Source of the DNA: Leucobacter chinensis
Lineage (GTDB): Bacteria > Actinomycetota > Actinomycetes > Actinomycetales > Microbacteriaceae
Assembly (NCBI RefSeq): GCF_019049105.1
Contig: NZ_JAHQZR010000001.1
Location: 350,413-414,412 of the forward strand
Direction of reading: 5' to 3'
DNA length: 64,000 bases
Part shown: positions 10,809 through 20,070 of the stretch, in pieces
Layout: every line of letters begins with the position of its first letter
Numbering within the stretch: the stretch's first letter is position 1
Made by a program: the position numbers and the translations under genes
The notes under the pieces: generated by a model
Seen by the model: the letters and a program-made list of their open reading frames with translations, nothing else
Databases searched by the model: none
What the model was told of the DNA's origin: nothing

Positions 10809-11414
10809 GTGATTGCATCAGTCAGAGGTCAGCTGCTTCGTCAAGGGGCAAACTTTCTCATCATTGAGGTGGGGGGAGTCGGCATGCGTGTCGAGGTGCC
10901 CTCGGGTGCTCGGGCCCCACGGCTCGGCGCGGGGGAGGTGTTCTTACATACCTCACTCATCGTTCGTGAAGACGCTATGACGCTGTTTGGGTTTGAGACC
11001 CTCGAAGAAATCGAGGTCTTTGAACACATGATTACCGTGTCGGGTGTCGGCCCGAAGTCGGCGCTCGGGGTGCTCTCGGCGATGAGCCCTGGTGACATTG
11101 CCGCGGCCGTGATGGCCGAAGATGATAAGGCGTTTCGCCAGGCTCCTGGTATCGGGCCGAAGACCTCGAAGCTCCTCATCGTCTCGCTCGCAGGTAAACT
11201 CGATCACCTTCCTCAGCCCGCCGCTACCGCTGCACCCACAGCAGAGAAGCCATCAGACGACCGCGCGCAGGTCATCCTCGGCCTGCAAGGTCTTGGATGG
11301 AATGAGCAGCAGGCGAGTGCCGCTGTGCTCCAGGCGCTCGAGGCTGGTGCTCCAGGAGATGCTGCGAGGCTCATGCGAGCTGCTTTGCTCATTCTTCAGT
11401 CGGGAGGGAAGTAA
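10809..11414 (+). CDS. ruvA: Holliday junction branch migration protein RuvA
   Basis: Tetrameric protein that binds four-way DNA junctions and recruits RuvB. 201 residues. The N-terminal OB fold (1-64) is followed by two helix-hairpin-helix elements (VSGVGPKSALGVLSAM and APGIGPKTSKLLIVSL) and a flexible linker. The C-terminal RuvB-contacting domain starts near residue 150. GTG start chosen because it fits a leaderless -10 spacing. ruvB follows after 3 nt. An SOS box upstream suggests damage induction. ruvC and yebC, often just upstream in actinobacteria, are absent here. Confidence 0.95.
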   Translation: MIASVRGQLLRQGANFLIIEVGGVGMRVEVPSGARAPRLGAGEVFLHTSLIVREDAMTLFGFETLEEIEVFEHMITVSGVGPKSALGVLSAMSPGDIAAAVMAEDDKAFRQAPGIGPKTSKLLIVSLAGKLDHLPQPAATAAPTAEKPSDDRAQVILGLQGLGWNEQQASAAVLQALEAGAPGDAARLMRAALLILQSGGK

Positions 11415-11417
11415 GGC

Positions 11418-12416
11418 GTGAGTGGTGAACTCTCTGCAGGACTCGAACACGGCGAACTGAACTTTGAGGGCGCGCTTCGCCCCTCGCGGCTTGGTGAATT
11501 CATTGGGCAGGCCAAGCTGCGTAAACAATTGAGCCTGTTGCTGAGCGCTGCCCAGATGCAGCAGCGCACTCCCGAGCACATCTTGCTTGCGGGCCCCCCT
11601 GGGCTCGGTAAAACGACCCTCTCGATGATTGTCGCTCACGAACTCGATGCGCAGCTGCATCAGACCTCTGGGCCCGCGATCCAACACGCGGGTGACCTCG
11701 CTGCGATTCTTTCGGGGTTGCAGCCTGGCGATGTGCTCTTCATTGACGAGATTCATCGGCTCTCGCGCAATGCCGAAGAGATGCTCTACCTCGCGATGGA
11801 AGACTTTCGCATCGACATCATGGTCGGAAAAGGCGCCGGCGCCAGTTCAATTGCGCTCGATCTTTCGCCGTTCACACTCGTGGGGGCGACGACCCGGTCG
11901 GGCATGCTGCCAAACCCACTGCGCGATCGATTTGGCTTCACTGCGCACTTCGAGTTTTACGATCACGATGAGCTGGCACAGGTTGTGACCCGCACGGCGA
12001 GACTGCTCGACTTCGGACTCGAAGAGCCCTCGATCGCCGAGATCGCGCGGCGTTCACGGGGTACGCCGCGTATCGCGAACCGGCTGCTTCGGCGCGTGCG
12101 CGACTACGCACTCGTACATGACAATCACGGCGACCTTGACACGGTACGTGAAGCGCTTGCGCTCTATGACGTTGACGAGGCTGGCCTTGATCGGCTTGAC
12201 CGCGATGTCCTCTTCGTTCTTGTCGAGCGTTTCGGGGGTGGACCAGTTGGCGTCGAATCGCTCGCCACGTCGCTGGGGGAGGAAGCGGAGACCATTGAAT
12301 CGGTGGTTGAACCCTTCCTCGTGCGCGAGGGCTTCGTGCTTCGCACCCCGCGAGGTAGGGTGGCAGCGCAGAAAGCTTGGGATTACCTCGGCGTTATAAA
12401 GCCAACAACCATGTAA
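11418..12416 (+). CDS. ruvB: Holliday junction branch migration DNA helicase RuvB
   Basis: AAA+ ATPase ring that drives branch migration with RuvA. 332 residues. Walker A is GPPGLGKTT (about 58), Walker B is LFIDEIHRL, sensor 1 is VGATTRSG, and a C-terminal winged helix lies at about 255-332. GTG start 3 nt after the ruvA stop with GGAGGGAA just upstream inside ruvA. Cotranscribed with ruvA and therefore probably under the same LexA box. Confidence 0.96.
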   Translation: MSGELSAGLEHGELNFEGALRPSRLGEFIGQAKLRKQLSLLLSAAQMQQRTPEHILLAGPPGLGKTTLSMIVAHELDAQLHQTSGPAIQHAGDLAAILSGLQPGDVLFIDEIHRLSRNAEEMLYLAMEDFRIDIMVGKGAGASSIALDLSPFTLVGATTRSGMLPNPLRDRFGFTAHFEFYDHDELAQVVTRTARLLDFGLEEPSIAEIARRSRGTPRIANRLLRRVRDYALVHDNHGDLDTVREALALYDVDEAGLDRLDRDVLFVLVERFGGGPVGVESLATSLGEEAETIESVVEPFLVREGFVLRTPRGRVAAQKAWDYLGVIKPTTM

Positions 12417-12465
12417 GCTGAGAGAGTTTGCTCGTACAAGGCTTGAGAAGAAAGTTGAACACAGT

Positions 12466-12903
12466 ATGGATCCAATGAGTCTAATCATGCTTGCCCTCAT
12501 CGGCTTGCTTGTGATCATGATGGTACGCAACGGCCGTAAGCGCCGCGAGCAGGCCGCTGCAATGCAGCAGGGGCTTGTCGCCGGGGCAGAGGTCATGCTG
12601 CAGACCGGTATCTACGGAACCTTTGTGAAGTTCGATGAGGTCGATGAGAATCGCGCCGTCATTCAGACCGGTGACACCACGATGGTTGTTCACCGTAACG
12701 CTATTGGGCAGATCATCACGCCTGTTGAAGTTGAAGCCGTTGATGAAGAAGCGTCATCGCTCGCGCCCGATGATGACCCAGCCTTTGGCGAGTCACTCGG
12801 TTCGACCGAGGCAACCACCGAAGAAACCACTGACCTTCCGGCGACCTCAGAGGCTCCTGAATTCCCAGAGGCACCTGAGTCGCCCAAGTCTGACGAAAAG
12901 TAA
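12466..12903 (+). CDS. yajC: preprotein translocase subunit YajC
   Basis: Accessory membrane protein of the SecDF-YajC complex. 145 residues: an N-terminal transmembrane helix (about 5-23), a basic stretch RNGRKRREQ, then the conserved YajC domain up to about residue 85. The last 55 residues are an acidic, Thr/Pro-rich tail not present in short YajC proteins. A -10-like TAAGCT (12415-12420) overlaps the ruvB stop, so yajC-secDF may have its own promoter. Followed by secD after 33 nt. Confidence 0.92.
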   Translation: MDPMSLIMLALIGLLVIMMVRNGRKRREQAAAMQQGLVAGAEVMLQTGIYGTFVKFDEVDENRAVIQTGDTTMVVHRNAIGQIITPVEVEAVDEEASSLAPDDDPAFGESLGSTEATTEETTDLPATSEAPEFPEAPESPKSDEK

Positions 12904-12936
12904 GCTCGTCACCTTTTTCTAGAGAAAGAATCCGCT

Positions 12937-14784
12937 GTGGCATCATCACCGTCGGTGCGAAAGGCGCGTAAGTCATTACTCGCCCTCGCTGTCATTATTA
13001 TTGCGCTCATAAGCGTGATTGGTATCGGAGTGTTCCGTGGGGGAACAGGGTTAGCGCCAAAACTTGCGCTTGACCTGCAGGGCGGTACACAGGTACTTCT
13101 CGCTCCAAAACAAACCGACGGCTCGCAAGTCACCGGTGAGCAACTGAATCAAGCTGTGTCGATCATTCGTCAGCGCGTCAACGCTAACGGCGTGACCGAG
13201 GCCGAGATTACGACACAGGGTAACCAGAACATCGTCGTCTCGATTCCAGGCAAAGCCGATGAGGCAACGCTCAAACGCATCGAGGCCTCTGCAAAGATGG
13301 ACATGCGTGCGGTGCTGTACTACGGCCCCGCGCTCTCGAGTGACGGCGCTCAGGAAGGCGACGACGCAACCGCCGAGGGCGAAGAAGGAGCGGATGCTCC
13401 TGAGGTCGCCGGTACAGATGAAGCTGCCGAAAAGACCGATGAGTCTGACGCCAAGTCAGAAGAGAGTGAAGCAGCCGATACAAAGGATGAAGCTGCTGAC
13501 GCAGAAGATACGGGAGATCTGTACCCCGATCCGCTGCCAACTGATCCCAGCGATAGCGCGTGGGTAACCGAGGCACTCTTCAACGAATTTAACGAGTACC
13601 AGTGCACCACCGATTCACATGACAAGGCAAGCGCAGCTCCCCTTGACCGCCCACTGATTACGTGTGATACGACGAATACGATCAAGTACATCTTGAGCCC
13701 GGTTGAGCAAGATGATAAGGGCAACGTGCTCGGTGGCGAGTCGATTCTCGACGCAAGCGCCGCACAGGCAACCGACAGCAACGGCGCCGTGATCGGCAGC
13801 TGGGCTGTTCAACTGAAGCTCGACGAAACCGGTTCGAAGCTCTTTGGGCAGATGAGCACGAGACTCTTCGGTCTCAAGGGGCAGGAGCCTCTTGACCAGT
13901 TCGCGTTCGTGCTTGACGGTGCAGTACTCATTGCGCCGTCGATGCAGGGAACGATTCTTGATGGCCGACCATCGATTACGGGTGACTACACGCAAGAAGC
14001 GGCGCAGGCTCTCGCTGACCAGCTCAAGTTCGGTGCACTTCCCATCGGCTTTGAGGTGCAAAGCCAGCAGGATATCTCGGCGACGCTTGGCGACAGCCAG
14101 CTGAAGTGGGGCCTCATTACGGGCCTCATCGGCTTCATTCTCGTGATGATCTACTCGCTGTTCCAGTACCGGGTACTCGGCAGCGTCACGGTGATGTCAC
14201 TCATCATGGCCGGCTTCATTACCTATCTGCTGTTGATCTACATGTCGTGGCAGCATGGGTACCGACTCTCGCTCGCGGGCATTGCCGGTGTCATGGTGGC
14301 CGTTGGCTTCACCGCCGACTCGTTTATTGTCTACTTCGAGAGAATTCGTGATGAGCTTCGTGACGGTCGGCAGGTATCGGCCGCCGTTGACGCCGGTTGG
14401 AAGCGTGCCATTCGTACGATTCTGGCCTCAGACGGCATTAACTTGCTCGCGGCAATCATTCTCTTCGTGCTCGCTGTTGGCAATGTGCAGGGCTTCGCGT
14501 TTACGCTCGGTCTCACGACCATTGTCGACGTTCTTGTCGTGACACTCTTCACGCACCCGCTGCTCGTCTTGCTCGCACGCACGAAGTTCTATAGCCAAGG
14601 TCACCCGCTTTCGGGTCTCGACCCGCGCCAGCTAGGTGCCGTTTACCGTGGCCGGGCGCAGTTCCAGGCCCCCGTCATTGACGAATCGAAGGCGGGCCGC
14701 AAAAACCAGAAGAGCCGTAAAGAAGCAGAGCGTCGTCAAACGATTGCCGAGCGTAAGGCTACTGAGAATCAGGGAGCAAACTAA
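12937..14784 (+). CDS. secD: protein translocase subunit SecD
   Basis: Membrane protein that uses proton motive force to complete Sec-dependent export. 615 residues. One N-terminal transmembrane helix, DLQGG motif near residue 46, a large extracytoplasmic P1 region, then five transmembrane helices in the C-terminal half. P1 is interrupted by about 70 Ala/Asp/Glu-rich residues (nt 13330-13525) with no family counterpart that I recognise. GTG start; overlaps secF by 1 nt (TAATG). Confidence 0.95.
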   Translation: MASSPSVRKARKSLLALAVIIIALISVIGIGVFRGGTGLAPKLALDLQGGTQVLLAPKQTDGSQVTGEQLNQAVSIIRQRVNANGVTEAEITTQGNQNIVVSIPGKADEATLKRIEASAKMDMRAVLYYGPALSSDGAQEGDDATAEGEEGADAPEVAGTDEAAEKTDESDAKSEESEAADTKDEAADAEDTGDLYPDPLPTDPSDSAWVTEALFNEFNEYQCTTDSHDKASAAPLDRPLITCDTTNTIKYILSPVEQDDKGNVLGGESILDASAAQATDSNGAVIGSWAVQLKLDETGSKLFGQMSTRLFGLKGQEPLDQFAFVLDGAVLIAPSMQGTILDGRPSITGDYTQEAAQALADQLKFGALPIGFEVQSQQDISATLGDSQLKWGLITGLIGFILVMIYSLFQYRVLGSVTVMSLIMAGFITYLLLIYMSWQHGYRLSLAGIAGVMVAVGFTADSFIVYFERIRDELRDGRQVSAAVDAGWKRAIRTILASDGINLLAAIILFVLAVGNVQGFAFTLGLTTIVDVLVVTLFTHPLLVLLARTKFYSQGHPLSGLDPRQLGAVYRGRAQFQAPVIDESKAGRKNQKSRKEAERRQTIAERKATENQGAN

Positions 14785-15794
14785 TGGCCGGTGGATTTGC
14801 AAAGCTTGGTAACGACCTTTATACGGGCGACCGCTCGGTAAACTTCGTTGGGCGCCGCGGGCGCTGGTATCTCCTTTCAACGCTCGTCATCGTTCTCGCA
14901 TTGCTGGGCACCCTCTTGCGAGGTGGCTTCAGCTTTGGCATTGAGTTCACGGGCGGTAGCGAGTTCCAGGTGCACACCGACAAAGTGAGCCAGAGCGATA
15001 TTCAGGTCGCGACCGACGTCGTTACCGACGTACTCCCAGGCTCGGTGCCTCGGGTGACGACCCTCGGTCAGAACACGGTTCGGCTTCAGACCGAACAGCT
15101 CGACGAGAAGCAGTCACGTGAAATCGGCGTGCAGCTCGCCGAAGCCTTCGATATTGATGAGAGCGCCGTAACCTCGTCGTACATTGGTGCGACATGGGGC
15201 CAGGACATTACCAAGTCTGCGCTCAAGGCACTCATCGTGTTCATTCTCTTCGCGGGCCTCGTCATGGCGCTCTACTTTAGAACTTGGAAGATGGCTCTTG
15301 CGGCCCTCATCGCGCTCTTCCACGACCTCGTCATTACGGCCGCCGTGTATGGCGCTGCTGGGTTCGAGATCACCCCGGCAGCGATGATCGGGTTCCTGAC
15401 GATTCTTGGCTACTCGCTGTATGACACCGTTGTGGTCTTCGACAAGATTCGTGAGAATACCGATACGAGCATGTTTACGTCGCAGCGAACCTTTGGCGAA
15501 TCGGTGAACCTCGCCGTGAACCAGACGCTCGTTCGCTCGATTAACACCTCGGTCGTTGCTCTGCTTCCCGTCGGGTCGATCCTCTTTATCGGTGCGATGA
15601 TGCTGGGTGCCGGCACCCTACGTGACATTACCCTTGCACTCTTCATCGGTATTTTTGTCGGTGCCTACTCGACTATTTTCATCGCTGCTCCGGTCTACGC
15701 GCAGCTGCGAGAAAAAGAAGATGGCATCATCAAGCACGACGAAACAGTGCGCAAAACGCGCGAACGAGAGGCAACCTCAACCTCGATTGCGTGA
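14784..15794 (+). CDS. secF: protein translocase subunit SecF
   Basis: Partner of SecD in the membrane, with six transmembrane helices and a periplasmic-side P4 domain between the first two. 336 residues. The signatures GIEFTGGSEFQV near the start and the RND-like block GYSLYDTVVVFDKIREN are clear. The start ATG shares its A with the secD stop, so the two are translationally coupled. A polar, charged C-terminal tail follows the last helix. Confidence 0.95.
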   Translation: MAGGFAKLGNDLYTGDRSVNFVGRRGRWYLLSTLVIVLALLGTLLRGGFSFGIEFTGGSEFQVHTDKVSQSDIQVATDVVTDVLPGSVPRVTTLGQNTVRLQTEQLDEKQSREIGVQLAEAFDIDESAVTSSYIGATWGQDITKSALKALIVFILFAGLVMALYFRTWKMALAALIALFHDLVITAAVYGAAGFEITPAAMIGFLTILGYSLYDTVVVFDKIRENTDTSMFTSQRTFGESVNLAVNQTLVRSINTSVVALLPVGSILFIGAMMLGAGTLRDITLALFIGIFVGAYSTIFIAAPVYAQLREKEDGIIKHDETVRKTREREATSTSIA

Positions 15795-15811
15795 TCGGGG
15801 CACATGTGGCG

Positions 15812-15817
15812 TACGAT
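15812..15817 (+). promoter_or_regulatory. -10 box for rel
   Basis: TACGAT in the 45-nt secF-rel gap, with a good ribosome-binding site GGTGGAGG at 15828-15835. rel therefore probably has its own transcript with a short leader. Confidence 0.4.
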
Positions 15818-15839
15818 TCCTTCATAAGGTGGAGGTGCC

Positions 15840-18083
15840 ATGGCTGATACAAATATCAACAGTTCATCGCTTCGTCGGTTGATGCCGAAGCTCTTTTCTC
15901 GCTCAACCACGCCCGATGCTGTTGATCAGCTCGTACGCACCGTCAAAGCGAACCACCCTCGCGGCGACCTCGCGCTCATCGAACGAGCGTACGAGGTCGC
16001 CGAGAGGTGGCATCGTGACCAGGTGCGCAGAAGTGGCGAACCGTACATTACGCACCCCGTAGCCGTCGCTCAGATTCTCGCAGAGCTCGGTGTTGCTCCT
16101 GTGGCCATCGCCGCAGCCCTGTTGCACGATACGGTCGAAGATACCGATTACTCGCTTGAAACCCTCACCGAAGACTTCGGCGAGGAAATCGCGATGCTCG
16201 TTGACGGTGTGACGAAGCTCGACAAGGTCAAATACGGCGATAGCGCCCAGGCTGAAACCGTGCGCAAGATGATCATCGCTATGTCGAAAGATATTCGCGT
16301 TCTCGTCATTAAACTTGCCGACCGCCTGCACAATGCCCGCACCTGGGGCTTTGTGAACCCAGACTCTGCCAAGCGCAAAGCAGCTGAAACGCTCGAGATC
16401 TACGCACCGCTCGCACACCGGCTCGGCATTCAGTCGATGAAGACCGAGCTCGAAGATCTCTCGTTCGCCGTACTCAAGCCGAAGCTCTACGGCGAGATTC
16501 AAAACCTCGTCAACCAGCGCAACCCCGAGCGCGAAAAGCTCGTGCAAAAGGTGATCGGCACGATCGAATCTGACATGCGCGAGGCGAAGGTCAAGGTTGA
16601 GGTAACGGGGCGACCCAAAGAGCTGTATTCGATCTACCAAAAGATGATCGTTCGCGGCCGCGAGTTCGATGACATCTATGACCTCGTGGGCATTCGTATT
16701 CTCGCGAACTCGATTCGCGACTGTTATGCGGTTCTGGGAGCGGTTCATGCCCGCTGGACCCCGATTCCCGGCCGGTTTAAAGACTACATTGCCTCACCCA
16801 AGTTCAATCTGTACCAGTCGCTTCACACGACGGTGATCGGGCCCGATGGGCGAGCGGTCGAGATTCAAATTCGTACGCATGAGATGCACCAGCGAGCCGA
16901 ATACGGTGTTGCTGCCCACTGGAAGTACAAGCAGGGCAATACTGAGAATGGGCAGTCGGTTTCAGCCGACATGGCCTGGCTCGAGCACATTACCGACTGG
17001 CAAGCCGAAACCGAAGACCCCGGCGAATTCCTTGACGCGCTTCGCTTCGAGATCGGCGCAAAAGAGGTTTACGTCTTTACGCCAAAGGGACGTGTCATTG
17101 GTCTCCCGGCAGGCGGTACGACCGTCGACTTTGCCTACGCCGTGCACACTGAGGTCGGCCACCGCACCATGGGTGCTCGGGTGAACGGCCGGCTCTTGCC
17201 ACTTGAAACTGAGCTGCACAACGGTGACGTCGTTGAGGTATTCACCTCGAAAGACCCCGATGCGGGGCCGAGCCAGGACTGGTTGAACTTTGTGAAGAGC
17301 AAGCGTGCTCAGAGCAAGATCAAACAGTGGTTTACGAAAGAGCGTCGCGAGGGTGCCGTTGAGCACGGCAAAGAGGCGATCACCCGTGAAATGCGTAAGC
17401 AGAAGTTGCCTCTGCAGAAACTTCTCAACTCAGATGCGGTGCAAGACGTAGGCCTGCAACTGCACTACTCCGATGTTTCAGCGCTCTACGCGGCTGTGGG
17501 TGAGGGGCACGTCTCGCCACAGTCAGTGGTCGAGAAGATCATTGCCATCATTGCCGAGCAAGAGGGGACCGACCACAGTCCGCTGATTGAGACTCCCGCG
17601 ATCGGCGCGCAGCAGCCAGCCAAGCGCCAGACGAGTAACTCTGGCGTCATTGTGAAGGGCACGAGCGACGTGCTCGTGAAGCTTGCAAAGTGCTGCACGC
17701 CGGTTCCAGGCGACGAAATCATGGGGTTCATCACCAAGGGGCAGGGCATCTCGGTGCACCAGACTCGCTGTACCAACTATGCGGCCCTCGCAGAGCAGAC
17801 CGAACGGCTTGTGGAGGTGGAGTGGGCACCAACCTCCAAAAGCTTATTTCTCGTCCAAATCCAAGTAGAGGCGCTTGACCGCTCAGGGCTGCTCTCCGAC
17901 ATCACCCGAGTGCTGTCGGAATATCACGTCAATATTCTCTCGGCCAACCTCAACACTTCGAGCGCGCGGCTCGCGATCAGTACCTTTGCCTTCGAAATGG
18001 CAAACACGACCCATCTCGACCACGTGTTGGGGGCGGTGCGCCGCATAGAGGGTGTGTACGACGTCTATAGGGTCACTGGTTAG
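15840..18083 (+). CDS. rel: bifunctional (p)ppGpp synthetase/hydrolase Rel
   Basis: Makes and degrades the stringent-response alarmones (p)ppGpp. 747 residues. The HD hydrolase domain (about 45-200) contains HDTVEDT, so hydrolase activity should be intact. The synthetase domain follows (about 240-380, [13 protein letters not shown] and later NLYQSLHTT), then TGS (about 405-465), a conserved-cysteine region ([12 protein letters not shown]) and a C-terminal ACT domain. Start at the ATG with GGTGGAGG upstream. The yajC-secDF-rel order is typical of actinobacteria. Confidence 0.96.
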   Translation: MADTNINSSSLRRLMPKLFSRSTTPDAVDQLVRTVKANHPRGDLALIERAYEVAERWHRDQVRRSGEPYITHPVAVAQILAELGVAPVAIAAALLHDTVEDTDYSLETLTEDFGEEIAMLVDGVTKLDKVKYGDSAQAETVRKMIIAMSKDIRVLVIKLADRLHNARTWGFVNPDSAKRKAAETLEIYAPLAHRLGIQSMKTELEDLSFAVLKPKLYGEIQNLVNQRNPEREKLVQKVIGTIESDMREAKVKVEVTGRPKELYSIYQKMIVRGREFDDIYDLVGIRILANSIRDCYAVLGAVHARWTPIPGRFKDYIASPKFNLYQSLHTTVIGPDGRAVEIQIRTHEMHQRAEYGVAAHWKYKQGNTENGQSVSADMAWLEHITDWQAETEDPGEFLDALRFEIGAKEVYVFTPKGRVIGLPAGGTTVDFAYAVHTEVGHRTMGARVNGRLLPLETELHNGDVVEVFTSKDPDAGPSQDWLNFVKSKRAQSKIKQWFTKERREGAVEHGKEAITREMRKQKLPLQKLLNSDAVQDVGLQLHYSDVSALYAAVGEGHVSPQSVVEKIIAIIAEQEGTDHSPLIETPAIGAQQPAKRQTSNSGVIVKGTSDVLVKLAKCCTPVPGDEIMGFITKGQGISVHQTRCTNYAALAEQTERLVEVEWAPTSKSLFLVQIQVEALDRSGLLSDITRVLSEYHVNILSANLNTSSARLAISTFAFEMANTTHLDHVLGAVRRIEGVYDVYRVTG

Positions 18084-18099
18084 CCCTCGGTAGCGTTAT

Positions 18100-18672
18100 T
18101 CACTGGATGGTTTGATGGTGGCGGATCACGCATCGACGTACTTCGGTGAGCCGAGCCTCGGCCCTTCCTCGGTAGGGGCGATTACGCTCGTGGTACCTGG
18201 TTGCAAGATCCTGAGGCAGGCGCGCATCCTGCTCAAGCAGCGAGCGGAGCGAACTGAGCCCGAAACGTTCGAACTCGTCATCGCCGAGGTACAGCAGGTC
18301 ATAGGCGGTGCGTGCGGGAGACGTGACGCGCACACCGGCAAGCACAACCGTGTGTGAACGGTCAATATCGTACTCTCGCACACGAACCGGGTCAGCGATA
18401 CGCCTCAGGAAGCGCATACCGTTCAGCGTTGAATAGAGCGTTGGTTGACCGGTCTGCCATTCAGCACCCCACACCCATGCGGCACTGTAGGCAGCAACGG
18501 TGAGCTCGTGGCTGCCGGCGTCTGGTGGCAGGAGCGTACTGGCCCGGACGACGGCGTTGTCAGGCCACCCGACACCGCGTACGCCGGGTCCGCAGCGAAC
18601 GAGCGAGCCGCGCCGTAGCTCAGCAGAGATGATTGAGGGCGGTAGTAATGAAAAAGCAGGAGGGGTGAGCAT
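18100..18672 (-). CDS. AbiEi-like / hypothetical protein
   Basis: 190 residues from the ATG at 18672. The sequence has the pattern of actinobacterial AbiEi-type antitoxin-like proteins: a short basic segment (ELRRGSLVRCGPGV), a variable middle, then TSPARTAYDLL and a charged C-terminus. No partner toxin (AbiEii nucleotidyltransferase) is beside it, so a toxin-antitoxin role is not supported by context. The start codon lies inside the terminator hairpin of the upstream DUF349 gene and lacks a good ribosome-binding site. The frame stays open further upstream but would then run into DUF349 coding sequence. Converges on rel with a 16-nt gap. Confidence 0.5.
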   Translation of the reverse strand: MLTPPAFSLLPPSIISAELRRGSLVRCGPGVRGVGWPDNAVVRASTLLPPDAGSHELTVAAYSAAWVWGAEWQTGQPTLYSTLNGMRFLRRIADPVRVREYDIDRSHTVVLAGVRVTSPARTAYDLLYLGDDEFERFGLSSLRSLLEQDARLPQDLATRYHERNRPYRGRAEARLTEVRRCVIRHHQTIQ

Positions 18673-18716
18673 TGCACCAGCCTGTCGTGAGACAAGCGGT
18701 GAATGCCACCCCTCCT
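18658..18716 (-). terminator. intrinsic terminator of the DUF349 gene
   Basis: Read on the minus strand, AGGAGGGGTG (18716-18707) pairs with CACCCCTCCT (18667-18658). Inner pairs are GCATT/AATGC, CACC/GGTG and TGTC/GACA around a 4-nt loop, and GCTTTTTC follows the stem. This is a long imperfect hairpin with a T run, 20 nt after the DUF349 stop. Confidence 0.8.
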
Positions 18717-18736
18717 GCGAAAAGTGTGAGTAACTC

Positions 18737-19999
18737 TTAGCCGAGTGCTTTGAGCCACGACTCCTGCGTGGCGAGCTTTTCGGCGGCCTGGGCTGCCTTC
18801 TTCGAGTTACCCGCTGCCTCGGCAGCTTTGATCTCTTCATTAAGCTCTGCAATTGAGGCCTCGAGCTGCCCCTTCAAGCCCTCGCTTCGAGCGATCGTTT
18901 CTGGATTCGTGGCTTCCCAGTGATCGTTCTCGAGCTTGCGAACGTGATCTTCAACCGTGCGAAGACGGCCTTCGATTTCACGGAGAGCCTCGCGGGGAAC
19001 GCGGCCCACCTCGTCCCACTTGATCTGAATGTCGGTGATGAGTTTGCGTGCCTTCTCATGATCTGAGACTTTCAGAATCGGCTCAGCCTCTTCGAGGATC
19101 GCACGCTTCGCTTCAAGGTTTGCCTCATACTCAACGTTCTCGAGGGCTACCTCTTCAGCCTTAGCGTTATAGAGCACATCGCCAGCGGCCTTAAAGCGTG
19201 CCCAGAGCTGATCGTCAACCTTGCGGCTTGCTCGGCCGGCTGCCTTCCAATCATCGAGCAGCGTACGGTACTGAGGGATGCCATCTGAGCCTTTGGGTGC
19301 AAGAGCCTCGGCAGCCGTAATGAGCTGTTCTTTGCGGTGCTTAACCTGCTTATTCGTCGCATCCATCTGTGAGAAGAAGCGGCGGCGGGCAGCATCGAAG
19401 CTCGTACGCGCGGTGCGGAAACGCTTCCAGAGCGCATCGGCGTCGGCCTTATTGATCTGTGGGCCCTGGCGTTGTGCGTTCTGCCAGTTCGTGAAGAGCT
19501 GTTCCATGAGCTTGCCGGAGTCTTTCCAGCGAACCTGGTCTTCAGGCTGAGCGGCAATGCGCTCTGCCTCAACAACAATCGCCTCTCGCTCTGCGAGCGC
19601 CTCTTGCTTGAGCGCGGCGCGCTCTTCGCGCTGCTTCTTTGCGTACTCTTCAGCGCGCTCTTGAAGCTTGGCGACGCGGTCACGGAGCGACTGCAGGTCG
19701 CCAACCGCGGCTGGTTCTTTAACGAGTTCGCTCAGACTGGCGACACTCTGTGAAATGTCGAGACCTGCGCTACCGGTATTGATGCGCTGTTCAAGCAGGT
19801 GAATCTGCCCTTCAAGATCATCGAACTTGCGCACGAAGTAGGCCATCGCCTCCTCAGCCGTGCCGTCTGGGTACTGGCCGACTACCCGTTCTGTGTCGCC
19901 GTCACGCACAGTTACGGTATTCGTTTCGTCGACGCGACCCCATTGATTCGCGTTAGTTGATTCGTTCACAGTTTCACCATTCGAGGCAGATTGTTCCAT
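18737..19999 (-). CDS. DUF349 domain-containing protein
   Basis: 420 residues, almost entirely predicted helical coiled coil, with repeated DUF349 units (for example KWDEVGRVPREALREIEGRLR and FKAAGDVLYNAKAEE), each about 75 residues. The biochemical function of DUF349 proteins is not established. The start is set at the ATG at 19999 because the minus-strand box TATAGT lies 9 nt before it; an in-frame ATG at 20035 would lie upstream of that promoter. Divergent from rarA and ended by a strong terminator. Confidence 0.85.
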   Translation of the reverse strand: MEQSASNGETVNESTNANQWGRVDETNTVTVRDGDTERVVGQYPDGTAEEAMAYFVRKFDDLEGQIHLLEQRINTGSAGLDISQSVASLSELVKEPAAVGDLQSLRDRVAKLQERAEEYAKKQREERAALKQEALAEREAIVVEAERIAAQPEDQVRWKDSGKLMEQLFTNWQNAQRQGPQINKADADALWKRFRTARTSFDAARRRFFSQMDATNKQVKHRKEQLITAAEALAPKGSDGIPQYRTLLDDWKAAGRASRKVDDQLWARFKAAGDVLYNAKAEEVALENVEYEANLEAKRAILEEAEPILKVSDHEKARKLITDIQIKWDEVGRVPREALREIEGRLRTVEDHVRKLENDHWEATNPETIARSEGLKGQLEASIAELNEEIKAAEAAGNSKKAAQAAEKLATQESWLKALG

Positions 20000-20008
20000 C
20001 AAGTCTCT

Positions 20009-20014
20009 ACTATA
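20009..20014 (-). promoter_or_regulatory. -10 box of the DUF349 gene
   Basis: TATAGT on the minus strand, 9 nt before the ATG at 19999. The implied leader is very short or absent. Confidence 0.5.
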
Positions 20015-20057
20015 GCTAACTCCTGCCGTTCTCACGCATCTTGTCAGTGGGTGTGGC

Positions 20058-20063
20058 TACCAT
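20058..20063 (+). promoter_or_regulatory. -10 box of a probable leaderless rarA promoter
   Basis: TACCAT followed by 7 nt and the GTG at 20071. It lies inside the longer open frame that begins at the TTG at 20041, which argues for the GTG as the real start. Confidence 0.45.
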
Positions 20064-20070
20064 AAGCATT

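Noticed and set aside
18100..18672. Type IV toxin-antitoxin module
   Set aside because: Only the AbiEi-like half is present; the flanking genes are rel and DUF349, with no AbiEii-type toxin.
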